The position numbers and the translations under genes are program-made. Positions 34,896-41,925 of a stretch of DNA of 64,000 nucleotides are shown here, in pieces. Every line of letters starts with the position of its first letter. Position 1 is the stretch's first letter. Origin of the DNA: Streptomyces coeruleorubidus (GTDB taxonomy: Bacteria > Actinomycetota > Actinomycetes > Streptomycetales > Streptomycetaceae); assembly GCF_008705135.1 (NCBI RefSeq), contig NZ_CP023694.1:4383001-4447000 (forward strand), read 5' to 3'. A model generated the notes under the pieces. That model searched no databases and was not told the DNA's origin. It saw only the letters and a program-made list of their open reading frames with translations.

Positions 34896-35297
34896 CTCAA
34901 TCGGCAGTCCGTGTCCCCTGAACACGTCAACCACCTGATGAGCAGGCTGGCCTCATCTTGGGCGCCCAGATGGTCCGTACATCCGATGTGAGCGTGAAAC
35001 CCTGAGTTCCTGTTTGCGCGGTCGGCTGATCCATCGTGGCAGCGAATTCCGATCTTCGTGATCATCCCACGAAATGGTCCGCCGACGCTGTCGGCTATGG
35101 TGAAGGCATGTGTTGCTGCGCTGCCATGACCACCCGTACCGCCGCCTAGCGGCGGTACCCGCGGTTGCCCATAACCGAGGCCTCGTTGCTGACCCCGGCC
35201 GGGGTCAGTGCCACGACGTACCGCCGGATCAGTGTCCTGCCGGCAGCCACTCGCTTATTGCTCTGCTGCCGGGCCATCCTGCCTGATCAGGGGAGTT
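34896..35297. promoter_or_regulatory. Structured control region in front of the cargo kinase
   Basis: About 400 bases with no ordinary gene but several ordered elements: an inverted repeat TTCGTG-N7-CACGAA (35055-35073), a -10-like TATGGT (35096), a 13-codon frame with a CCC start, a 10-bp perfect hairpin (35136-35158), and a 20-bp perfect palindrome CTGACCCCGGCCGGGGTCAG (35189-35208). The kinase ribosome site (GGGGAG) closes it. The order suggests attenuation or another leader-based control. Confidence 0.5.
35108..35149 (+). CDS. Possible leader peptide MCCCAAMTTRTAA
   Basis: ATG TGT TGC TGC ... TAG encodes 13 residues with three Cys codons straight after the start. The 3' half, including the stop, forms a hairpin (GTACCGCCGC CTA GCGGCGGTAC, 35136-35158). 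Such an overlap of a short frame with a stem is typical of ribosome-mediated attenuators. The ribosome site is weak (GAAGG), so translation is uncertain. Confidence 0.4.
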   Translation: MCCCAAMTTRTAA

Positions 35298-35918
35298 ATG
35301 TCTCAGTCGCAGCGCTTCGATTCACAGCACGAAACCCCATCCCCTTGCCCGCATAGAGCCGGCCCCATCGTCGCGCAGGATCCGCCTGTCGCCACCCTGT
35401 TCCTGATGGTCGGACTCCCCGGAGCCGGGAAAACCACCCGGGCCAAAGAGCTCGCCGCAACGCACCGGGCACTGCGGCTGACCCCAGACCACTGGATGAT
35501 CCCGCTGTTCGGCGATTCGATGGCCGACGGAAAGCGCTGGGTGCTCGAAGGACGGCTCATCTCGGTCGCCCTCCAGGCGCTGCGGCTGGGGACCAGCGTC
35601 GTGCTCGACTACGGGCTCTGGGGCCGGGATGAACGGTCGGCACTGCGCTGGCTGGCACGCTCGGCCGGGGCAGCATGTCAGGTGGTCTACGTGCCCGTGG
35701 ACAAGGACGTCCAGCTCGCCCGCATCGCGCACCGCCAGGCGACGACACCGCATCAGACATTTCCCATGAGCGAGACCGACGTAGACCAATGGCGCGAGCA
35801 GTTCCAGGTGCCTGACGCCGCCGAACTCGCCGGGAGGGAGATCCCCAACCCGCCGGCGGGCTGGCCAGGTTGGCCGGAGTGGGCGGCAGACCACTGGCCC
35901 TCGTGCACCGACAGCTAA
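35298..35918 (+). CDS. P-loop kinase / AAA ATPase (transposon cargo)
   Basis: 206 residues; ATG follows GGGGAG. Walker A is FLMVGLPGAGKTTRAKELAA; later LTPDHWMIPLFGDSMADGKRW, SVVLDYGLWGRDERSALRWLA and VYVPVDKDVQLARIAHRQAT give the kinase pattern with a lid of Arg residues, seen in the zeta-toxin/polynucleotide-kinase/chloramphenicol-phosphotransferase group. A Trp/Pro-rich C-terminus (PPAGWPGWPEWAADHW) is common in streptomycete copies. Probably phosphorylates a small molecule or nucleotide; no antitoxin partner is seen. Confidence 0.82.
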   Translation: MSQSQRFDSQHETPSPCPHRAGPIVAQDPPVATLFLMVGLPGAGKTTRAKELAATHRALRLTPDHWMIPLFGDSMADGKRWVLEGRLISVALQALRLGTSVVLDYGLWGRDERSALRWLARSAGAACQVVYVPVDKDVQLARIAHRQATTPHQTFPMSETDVDQWREQFQVPDAAELAGREIPNPPAGWPGWPEWAADHWPSCTDS

Positions 35919-35972
35919 CAGGGCAGCAGGGTTTCTGCCTGGCCGACAAGCCCAGGAAATCGTGACGGAAAG

Positions 35973-36067
35973 CCTCAGGTTGAGCGAGACCCGACGAACA
36001 CCCAACGTCTCGCTTAACCTGAAGCACCCCAGGTCAGAGCGCCGCCCTGCCTCACCTTCAGCGAGAC
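35973..36067. repeat. Right-end TnsB-type binding repeats
   Basis: Three 18-bp sites matching the left-end consensus: minus-strand GTCTCGCTCAACCTGAGG (35973-35990), plus-strand GTCTCGCTTAACCTGAAG (36007-36024), and minus-strand GTCTCGCTGAAGGTGAGG (36050-36067, in the terminal repeat). The middle site is inverted relative to the other two. Confidence 0.75.
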
Positions 36068-36073
36068 AGGACA

Positions 36074-36097
36074 TCAAGTACCCGTTTCCGCGGCCCG
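36074..36097 (+). repeat. Right copy of the 24-bp direct repeat flanking the transposon
   Basis: Identical over 24 bases to 29130-29153 and abuts the right transposon end. The following GCTAGCGT (36103-36110) may be the -10 of the next gene. Confidence 0.85.
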
Positions 36098-36119
36098 CAC
36101 AGCGCTAGCGTGAGGTCCC

Positions 36120-36641
36120 ATGATCGTATGGATCAACGGCACCCACGGCGCGGGCAAGACGACGACCAGTGCACTCGTGCAGCGGCTGATCCCGGATTCA
36201 CGGGTGTTCGACGCCGAGAAGGTCGGCGAGACACTCATGGACATCAGGCCGGGGCTGCCCGAGACGGACAACTTCCAGCACTGGCCGCCGTGGCGGCCGC
36301 TCGTGGTCGAGACCGCCCGCCGGGTGCTCGACTACACCGGCGGCACTCTGGTGATGCCGATGACCGTCCTGGTCGAGCAGTACTGGCGCGAGATCAGCTC
36401 GGGCCTCGCCCAACACGACATCCCGGTACGGCACTTCGTCCTCCATGCCGACCAGGACACCCTCCGCGGGCGCATCCTGGGGGACACCGTTCTCGGCCCC
36501 TCCTCGTTCCGTCTCGCCTACCTCGAGCCCTACGCCGAGGCGGCCCGCACGTGGCTGCACGCCGAGGCCGAGGTCGTCGACACCACGCACCTCACGCCCG
36601 CCCAGGCCGCCCAGCGGATCGCGGAGGACGTCAAGGGCTGA
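36120..36641 (+). CDS. TmrB-like P-loop kinase / ATPase
   Basis: 173 residues. MIVWINGTHGAGKTTTSALVQRLIPDSRVFDAEKVGETL closely follows the start of the tunicamycin-resistance ATPase TmrB and its relatives, with Walker A GTHGAGKTT. The lid LRGRILGDTVLG and C-terminal VVDTTHLTPAQAAQRIAEDV complete the fold. ATG comes about 10 nt after a possible -10, so it may be leaderless. Resistance function is not implied by sequence alone. The transposon insertion lies directly upstream and has replaced any more distant promoter elements. Confidence 0.82.
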   Translation: MIVWINGTHGAGKTTTSALVQRLIPDSRVFDAEKVGETLMDIRPGLPETDNFQHWPPWRPLVVETARRVLDYTGGTLVMPMTVLVEQYWREISSGLAQHDIPVRHFVLHADQDTLRGRILGDTVLGPSSFRLAYLEPYAEAARTWLHAEAEVVDTTHLTPAQAAQRIAEDVKG

Positions 36642-36660
36642 GGCTCGCCCGCCACTGGCC

Positions 36661-36984
36661 GAGGGCACCCTGGCCGGCGCGGCGTTCGACGGCGAGCTTC
36701 TTCAGGCAGCCGTCACGGGCCGGCTCAGCGACGAGCAGTGGCGGCACCGGGTCGCGGAGGTCCTGGCACCCGTCTGCGGATCGCTCGCCCGGGCCCAGGA
36801 CCTGGTCGGGGCGTGGAGCGGGCTCACCGGCCGGATCGACGCCGACGTCGTCGAACTGCTCGCCGCACTCCGCGGGAGAGTGCCGGTGGTCCTGGTCTCC
36901 AACGCCAGGGCGGCAGGCCTCACCGGCCTGCACTACCAACGCTTCGGACAGCTGAGAGACATGGTCGCGCCGCTGCTCGGCTGA
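36661..36984 (+). pseudogene. HAD-superfamily hydrolase fragment
   Basis: About 108 codons (EGTLAGAAFDGELLQAAVTGRLSDEQWRHRV ... LVGAWSGLTGRIDADVVELLAALRGRVPVVLVSNARA) match the cap domain and motif II (VVLVSNA) of HAD phosphatases. The N-terminal nucleophile motif (DxDG) and motifs III/IV are missing, and after SNA the sequence loses similarity. It is therefore a remnant truncated at both ends, lying between the TmrB-like gene and a DUF6817 gene. Confidence 0.65.
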
Positions 36985-36986
36985 CG

Positions 36987-37646
36987 TCACCGGACCCCGG
37001 CGGCGAGCACCGTACGGCAGTCCGACCACGCCGGTCGGCTCAGCAGGGGCCGGAATCGGGTGAACAGGGCGAGGAGTTCGGCTCCCCACTTCTCGCGGAA
37101 CGCGGAGTCGATGCGGGCGAGGTCGAGTTCGTTGGCGGCGGACAACTCCGCGAAGTCCCGCCGAAGGTGCGGCTCCGGAGTGTGGAGACGGCCCGTGAAC
37201 CGATCCCGGAAGGCCCCGTCGGCATCCGCGAGCGTCGGATAGGTGGCCTTCCGGTCGCACGACGCGTAGAGATACACGATGGCTTCGGCCTCGGCACCGA
37301 TCACCTCCACGAGTGCGGCGCGGCTGTCCGGAGACAGCAAGGGGGTGGGGAAGCCGTCGGTGCCGTAGAAGGCGTGGCACAGGCCCGCGACCTGGAGGGC
37401 GGGGCGGGCGCCCCATACGGCGAGTTGTCCCTGGACGCGCTGGAGATGGGCGACGAGAGTGCCGCCCGGGTGGGCGATGTCCGCGGCACCGAGCTCGCGC
37501 AGCAGCACCACGGCCCGGTCGGCAGCGGCAGGAGAGGCGGCCAAGGGCGGTGTCCTTCCGTCGCTCGGGGTCGGCACCCGTCCGCGCCTTCGCCTGTGGT
37601 CCGGACCCGCGAAGGCGCCGGACGGGTTGCCGCCTGGGCCCAGCAC
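36987..37646 (-). CDS. DUF6817 family protein
   Basis: 219 residues as drawn from ATG 37646; a GTG at 37577 would remove a low-complexity Arg/Pro-rich N-terminus and may be the true start. The core (HPGGTLVAHLQRVQGQLAVWGARPALQVAGLCHAFYGTDGFPTPLL ... EAEAIVYLYASCDRKATYP) has His residues spaced like an HD-type metal site (HLQRV, LCHAFYGTDGF), which suggests a degenerate HD hydrolase. It is divergent from a LysR regulator, its likely controller. Substrate unknown. Confidence 0.75.
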   Translation of the reverse strand: MLGPGGNPSGAFAGPDHRRRRGRVPTPSDGRTPPLAASPAAADRAVVLLRELGAADIAHPGGTLVAHLQRVQGQLAVWGARPALQVAGLCHAFYGTDGFPTPLLSPDSRAALVEVIGAEAEAIVYLYASCDRKATYPTLADADGAFRDRFTGRLHTPEPHLRRDFAELSAANELDLARIDSAFREKWGAELLALFTRFRPLLSRPAWSDCRTVLAAGVR

Positions 37647-37700
37647 TGATGATCGTGGCCCACCGTGACCCCAGTCAATCCTATGGATTTCTCACCATCT

Positions 37701-37716
37701 CCAAGCTGTAGCTTGG
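37701..37716. promoter_or_regulatory. Perfect palindrome before the LysR gene
   Basis: CCAAGCT-GT-AGCTTGG, 7-bp arms, ending 5 nt before the lysR-type start and overlapping its ribosome site (TTGGGAG). Likely autoregulatory operator or translation-blocking hairpin. Confidence 0.5.
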
Positions 37717-37721
37717 GAGTT

Positions 37722-38633
37722 ATGACTTTGGAGGACCTGCGCGTCTTCGTGGCCGTGTGCAGGGCGGGAAGCCTCAGCGCCGTCGCCCGGGAGCTGGACC
37801 GCACGCAGTCAGCGGTGAGCCAGCATGTCAAGCGGCTGGAGCGGGAGGCCGGTATGAGCCTCCTGGAGCGCAGGCCCCGAGGTGTCGTGCCCACACACGC
37901 GGGGCGGGTCCTGTGCGATGCCGCCTCGGACAGCATCGCCGGTCTGGACCTGGCCCTGCGGCGTCTCGGGGACCTGGTCAACGGCGACAGCGGCTCGGTG
38001 CGTGTCACCACGGGCGGAACCACCGTGCGGCACTTCATGTCCGAGGCCGTCGTCAGCTTCCGGCAGCGCTACCCGAAGGTCAGTCTGGAGTTCCGGACGG
38101 AGACCTCCAGCCGCGGCTGCTTCGACGCCCTCACCGCCGGCGACCTGGACCTCGCCTGGGTCACGATCGGCGGCCCGGTGCGCGGTATCGAGCAGCGCCC
38201 CGTCGTCACCCTGCCCTGGGTGCTGGCGGTCCGCGCCGACGATCCGCTGGCGGACCGGCCCTGTGTCCACCCGGCCGAATTCGGCGACATCAGCCTCATC
38301 CGGCTCCCCCGGAACTCCAGCTCAGGCGCCCGCCTCGACGCCGCGTTCGCCGAGCTCGGTGTCCGGACCAGCTCCGACACCAGCGTCGCCGACTGGGACA
38401 CCGCCCTCCTGCTGGCGGAGCTCGGCCTCGGACACGCCGTCGTGCCCGTCCTGCCCGGCTGGGAGGTGCCCGGTGACGGCCCCCTCCGCCTCGTCCCCGT
38501 CCCCGATCTGCCCCCGCTCCCGGTCGGCTGGGCCGTCCGCCGCTGGGACGCCCTCACCCCACTCGCCCGGGTCTTCGCCGACACCGTCGCCCGCGGCTGT
38601 GCGGAGAGGGCCGCAGGCACGCGGCCCGTGTAG
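37722..38633 (+). CDS. LysR family transcriptional regulator
   Basis: 303 residues from ATG 37722. The N-terminal winged helix-turn-helix is clear: MTLEDLRVFVAVCRAGSLSAVARELDRTQSAVSQHVKRLEREAGMSLLERRPRGV. The effector domain (about 90-300) has two alpha/beta lobes (VRVTTGGTTVRHFMSEAVVSFRQRYPKVSLEF, DTALLLAELGLGHAVVPVLPGWEV). It is divergent from the DUF6817 gene. The effector is unknown. Confidence 0.93.
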   Translation: MTLEDLRVFVAVCRAGSLSAVARELDRTQSAVSQHVKRLEREAGMSLLERRPRGVVPTHAGRVLCDAASDSIAGLDLALRRLGDLVNGDSGSVRVTTGGTTVRHFMSEAVVSFRQRYPKVSLEFRTETSSRGCFDALTAGDLDLAWVTIGGPVRGIEQRPVVTLPWVLAVRADDPLADRPCVHPAEFGDISLIRLPRNSSSGARLDAAFAELGVRTSSDTSVADWDTALLLAELGLGHAVVPVLPGWEVPGDGPLRLVPVPDLPPLPVGWAVRRWDALTPLARVFADTVARGCAERAAGTRPV

Positions 38634-38663
38634 CAGCACGCCTCGCCCGATCCCCCCTGCCCC

Positions 38664-39038
38664 TCAGCGCGCGACGATGCAGAAGGGATGTCCGGCCGGG
38701 TCGGTCAGAACCCGCGCCCTGGCGGCATCGTGAGGCTGGTGCTCCAGCTTGCCCGCGCCCAGCTCCAGCAGGCGGGCCTCGGCTTCGTCCAAGTCCTTTC
38801 CGACCTCGAAGCAGATGTGAAGCTGCTGGGGAACGGTTTGGCCGGGCCAGCTCGGAGCCCGGTAGTCGTCGACCCGCTGGAACCCGAGAAGGAGGCCGTC
38901 CTCGCGGTTGAGGCCGGCGAACTCGGCGTTCGACCTCGGGTGCGGTTCGAGGCCGGTGGCCGCCTGGTAGAACGCCGCCAGCGCGAGCGGATCGGGGCAG
39001 TCCAGGGTTATCGCGCTCAACTTCAGCCGTACGGACAT
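38664..39038 (-). CDS. VOC (glyoxalase/dioxygenase-fold) protein
   Basis: 124 residues with two beta-alpha-beta-beta-beta modules: LKLSAITLDCPDPLALAAFYQAATGLEP and LHICFEVGKDLDEAEARLLELGAGKLEHQP ... VLTDPAGHPFCIVAR. Lys/His/Glu metal ligands are only partly present, as in many single-domain VOC proteins of unknown function. Related in type to the protein at 58368-58754. Confidence 0.85.
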   Translation of the reverse strand: MSVRLKLSAITLDCPDPLALAAFYQAATGLEPHPRSNAEFAGLNREDGLLLGFQRVDDYRAPSWPGQTVPQQLHICFEVGKDLDEAEARLLELGAGKLEHQPHDAARARVLTDPAGHPFCIVAR

Positions 39039-39085
39039 GCAGCCTCCAGGCCGGTCACTGGGTGGACATTCTCGCGATCACCCTA

Positions 39086-39107
39086 GAAGTGACCGAGAAG
39101 TGACCGG
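39086..39107. repeat. Tandem 11-bp repeats between VOC and hypothetical genes
   Basis: GAAGTGACCGA (39086-39096) and GAAGTGACCGG (39097-39107), with an inverted partial copy CCGGTCACT near 39052-39060. Possible operator in the divergent promoter region. Confidence 0.4.
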
Positions 39108-39156
39108 TCGTCAAACCGTTCGACGAGCCGGGCCCGGCCGGTCATGATCCGTACTC

Positions 39157-39885
39157 GTGACGACTTCGCAGCAGTCCCTGGTCCGTGCCGCCGCCCGTAA
39201 CAACGCCGAGTGGTGCGCGGTGATGTGCCGGGCCCACGGTGTGGCGGGTGAGTTCGGGGGCGAGGCGTGGGCCGCTGCGGAGCGGGCGCCGCTCTACTAC
39301 CCCGACGCCGTGACGCTGGAGCCGGGCGCCGGCCCGGACGCGCTCGTGGCACGGATCGACACGGGCTCGCCCGGTGCCTCGGTCAAGGACAGCTTCGCCG
39401 ATCTCGACCTGACGGAGGCCGGGTTCCGGGTGCTGTTCGAGGCGCAGTGGATCCACCGTCCGGCGGGTGCGGTCGCGCCCGCCGGCCCGCCCGGGCCGGC
39501 GGACCTCACGTGGGACGTGGCGGGCGATCCGGAGACGCTGCGCGCCTGGGCAGTGGCCTGGGACGGCGGCGCCGGGAACGCGGGCCTGTTCCGGGACGAG
39601 CTGCTCGCCGACCCGGAGACCTTCGTGATCACGGGACGGTCCGGCGACGGACGGGTCGTCGCCGGAGCGGTGGCCGGCCGCAGCGAACACGTGGTCGGCG
39701 TCTCCAACGTCTTCGGGCCGGACGGCGGGCCCGACACCGCCTGGCCGGTCGTGCTGCACGCGCTCGACCGGCTCTTCCCCACCCTGCCCGTGGTCGGTTA
39801 CGAGAGCGGTGACGACCTGGCGACCGCCGTCCGGTACGGCTTCGAGCCGGTCGGTCCGCTGCGCGTGTGGCTGCACGGCGGGTGA
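39157..39885 (+). CDS. GNAT-like hypothetical protein
   Basis: 242 residues. The N-terminal half (MTTSQQSLVRAAARNNAEWCAVMCRAHG ... EAWAAAERAPLYYPDAVTLEPGA) and C-terminal half (ESGDDLATAVRYGFEPVGPLRVWLHG) are typical of streptomycete proteins annotated hypothetical or acetyltransferase-like. The last motif resembles the end of a GNAT fold (GFEPVGPLRVW). The acetyl-CoA pyrophosphate loop is not evident. Often next to other small enzymes; function unknown. Confidence 0.7.
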   Translation: MTTSQQSLVRAAARNNAEWCAVMCRAHGVAGEFGGEAWAAAERAPLYYPDAVTLEPGAGPDALVARIDTGSPGASVKDSFADLDLTEAGFRVLFEAQWIHRPAGAVAPAGPPGPADLTWDVAGDPETLRAWAVAWDGGAGNAGLFRDELLADPETFVITGRSGDGRVVAGAVAGRSEHVVGVSNVFGPDGGPDTAWPVVLHALDRLFPTLPVVGYESGDDLATAVRYGFEPVGPLRVWLHGG

Positions 39886-39904
39886 CGGAGGGGCCCGCCT
39901 GTCG

Positions 39905-40558
39905 CTACCGCGGCTTGTACGCCAGGAACGTGCCGATCTGCCTCTTGGTCCCCTCGTCCGGCTCCTGCACCACACGCGTCGTGACGACCAGTCCGGCCTT
40001 GTGGAGGAGCTCGGCGATCCGGTCCGGCGGCAGCAGGTACGACTCGTAGGACACCGGATGGTCACCGTAGGCGTGCGACGGACGCAGGTGCTCGCCGCTG
40101 CCCACCGGGCCGGCCAGCATCAGCCGGCCTCCGGGCGCGAGGGTGCGGTGGAACTCGGCGTACACGGTCGGCAGCCAATGCGGCGGGGTGTGGTGGGTGG
40201 CGTAGTAGGCGAGGATGCCGCCGAGTTCGCCGTCGCCGATCTCCAGCGCGGTCATCGAGCCGACGGTGAAGCGGAGATCCGGGTACGCCGCCCGGGCCAG
40301 TTCGACCATTTCCGGCGACACGTCCACGCCGAACACCTGCACTCCCAGCGCGGCCAGGTGTGCCGTCACCTTGCCCGGGCCGCAGCCCAGGTCGGCCACC
40401 GGTCCGGGGTGCGGCGGCCGTACGAGCTCGGCGAAGGCGGCCAGCATCGCGCGCGACACCGGGTCCAGCTCGGCCGGCTCCTTGACGAGCCGGGCGTAGT
40501 CGGCGGCGACGGTGTCGTAGGACTCTCGGGCGGCGGTGACGTGGGAGGGTTCGGTCAT
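39905..40558 (-). CDS. SAM-dependent methyltransferase
   Basis: 217 residues of class I fold: motif I VADLGCGPGKVTAHLAALG, motif II FGVDVSPEMVELARAA, LRFTVGSMTALEIGD, and LAPGGRLMLAGPVGSG. N-terminal ESYDTVAADYARLV. It is a paralogue of the transposon-borne methyltransferase (34251-34895), with the same block order. Substrate unknown; neighbours give no pathway. Confidence 0.87.
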   Translation of the reverse strand: MTEPSHVTAARESYDTVAADYARLVKEPAELDPVSRAMLAAFAELVRPPHPGPVADLGCGPGKVTAHLAALGVQVFGVDVSPEMVELARAAYPDLRFTVGSMTALEIGDGELGGILAYYATHHTPPHWLPTVYAEFHRTLAPGGRLMLAGPVGSGEHLRPSHAYGDHPVSYESYLLPPDRIAELLHKAGLVVTTRVVQEPDEGTKRQIGTFLAYKPR

Positions 40559-40706
40559 GCCGTGAAGCTAGACGACGGCGCCGACAGTGCCGGGCCGTCA
40601 CGCCGGGCGAGTCCACGCTGGTACCCCGCTCGTACGCCGACGCCAGTACACCGGTTTACTCCCGCCGTAAGACGCCTTCGCCATCCCCTCCCGGCACGGT
40701 GGCAGC

Positions 40707-41255
40707 GTGAAGCCGAAGCAGAAGCCCCACCCGATTCCGAAACTCGGCCGCCCGGCACGCCGGGCCGTTCTCGTCGTCCATGTCACCGCCTCCGCGAGCT
40801 GGCTCGGGCTCACGCTCGGGCTGCTCGCGCTCGGGACCACCGCGGCCGGCACCGGCTCCGCCGTGACCGTGGAGGCGTCCGTCCGGGCCATGAAGCTCTT
40901 CGCCGACTGGCTCCTGCTCCCCGTCGCGTTCCTCACGCTGCTCAGCGGACTGGTGCTGTCCCTGGGCACACCGTGGGGACTCGTCGGGTACCGCTGGGTC
41001 TGCACGAAGTTCTGGCTGACCCTCGCCACGACCACCGCCACGGTGTTCGCCCTGCGCCCCGGGGTGAACTCCGCGGTCACCGCCGTCGCCGCCGGCGGGC
41101 CCCTGCCCGACGCCGGTGACGTCCTGTTCGGGCCGGTCGTCTCGCTGTCCGCCTACGTCTTCATGACCGTGATCTCCGTCCTGAAGCCCTGGGGGCCGAC
41201 CAGGCGGGGCAGGAGAGTGCGGGAGCCCGCTCGGCGTGCTCTGCAGGACGCCTGA
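40707..41255 (+). CDS. Small integral membrane protein (DUF2269-like)
   Basis: 182 residues with four predicted membrane helices: RAVLVVHVTASASWLGLTLGLLAL, LLLPVAFLTLLSGLVLSL, FWLTLATTTATVFAL and LFGPVVSLSAYVFMTVISVL. The His in VVHVTASASWLG matches the conserved region of DUF2269/CopD-like proteins. The C-terminus is basic. It is divergent from the methyltransferase gene and upstream of a TetR gene. Confidence 0.75.
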   Translation: MKPKQKPHPIPKLGRPARRAVLVVHVTASASWLGLTLGLLALGTTAAGTGSAVTVEASVRAMKLFADWLLLPVAFLTLLSGLVLSLGTPWGLVGYRWVCTKFWLTLATTTATVFALRPGVNSAVTAVAAGGPLPDAGDVLFGPVVSLSAYVFMTVISVLKPWGPTRRGRRVREPARRALQDA

Positions 41256-41278
41256 GACACACAAGTGCCCATACGATT

Positions 41279-41297
41279 TGCCTAAAGTCATTAGGCA
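41279..41297. promoter_or_regulatory. Operator-like inverted repeat upstream of TetR
   Basis: TGCCTAA-N5-TTAGGCA, perfect 7-bp arms, with another half-like TTTAGGT at 41311-41317. It lies 37 nt before the tetR-type start; probable autoregulatory site covering this gene and the following hydrolase. Confidence 0.6.
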
Positions 41298-41333
41298 GAT
41301 GCACACTCGCTTTAGGTAGAAGGGAGTGGCCGT

Positions 41334-41921
41334 ATGGCACGCGTAGGACTGACACCGGAACGCCTGACCCAGGCGGGTGCCGAACTGGCCGACGAGGTCG
41401 GCTTTGACCAGGTGACCGTCTCGGCGCTCGCCCGCCGGTTCGACGTCAAGGTCGCGAGCCTGTACTCGCACGTGAAGAACTCCCAGGACCTCAGAACCCG
41501 GATCGCGCTGCTCGCGCTCACGGAACTCGCCGACCGGGCCGCCGACGCCCTGGCCGGGCGGTCCGGCAAGGAGGCCCTGGCCGCCCTCGCGAACGTCTAC
41601 CGCGACTACGCCCGGGAGCACCCGGGCCGTTACGCCGCGGCCCAGCTGCGGCTCGACCCGCAGACGGCGGCCGCGAGCGCCGGCGTCCGGCACGCGCAGA
41701 TGACCCGGGCGCTGCTGCGCGGCTACGACCTGACGGAACCGGACCAGACCCACGCGGTCCGGCTGCTGGGCAGCGTCTTCCACGGCTACGTCAGCCTGGA
41801 GATGGGCGGCGGGTTCAGCCACAGCGCCCCCGACACCGACGCCACCTGGGCCCGGATCCTCGACGCCCTCGACACGCTGCTGCGGAACTGGCCCGCGCCC
41901 CCCACCGACCTCCGAGGCTGA
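41334..41921 (+). CDS. TetR family regulator with WHG-type C-terminus
   Basis: 195 residues; ATG follows AGAAGGGAG. The N-terminal HTH (LTQAGAELADEVGFDQVTVSALARRFDVKVASLYSHVKNSQDLRTRI) and a C-terminal ligand domain with FHGYVSLEMGGGF fit the TetR WHG group. The next gene starts 4 nt after its stop, so regulator and SGNH hydrolase form one operon and the hydrolase or its product is probably tied to the ligand. Confidence 0.92.
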   Translation: MARVGLTPERLTQAGAELADEVGFDQVTVSALARRFDVKVASLYSHVKNSQDLRTRIALLALTELADRAADALAGRSGKEALAALANVYRDYAREHPGRYAAAQLRLDPQTAAASAGVRHAQMTRALLRGYDLTEPDQTHAVRLLGSVFHGYVSLEMGGGFSHSAPDTDATWARILDALDTLLRNWPAPPTDLRG

Positions 41922-41925
41922 CACC

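Larger units (their letters stand above)
29154..36073 (+). mobile_element. Decayed Tn7/Tn5053-type transposon (TnsABC-TniQ) with two cargo genes
   Basis: A 6,920-bp element. The left end reads TGACCTGTCTC and the right end, on the other strand, TGTCCTGTCTC; 22 of the first 27 bases agree. Each end has three 18-bp TnsB-type repeats. A perfect 24-bp direct repeat lies immediately outside both ends. Gene order is tnsA, tnsB, tnsC, tniQ, methyltransferase, kinase. tnsA is intact; tnsB, tnsC and tniQ each carry a different lesion, so autonomous movement is unlikely. The insertion lies between the XRE/HbhA locus and a TmrB-like gene and appears to have split their shared intergenic region. Confidence 0.88.

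Noticed and set aside
35298..35918. Zeta-type toxin of a toxin-antitoxin pair
   Set aside because: The P-loop kinase resembles the group, but no small antitoxin gene is adjacent or overlapping.
29130..36097. Phage or integrative-element att sites
   Set aside because: There is no integrase, and the repeats abut Tn7-type ends with tnsABC-tniQ inside, so a transposon explains them better.
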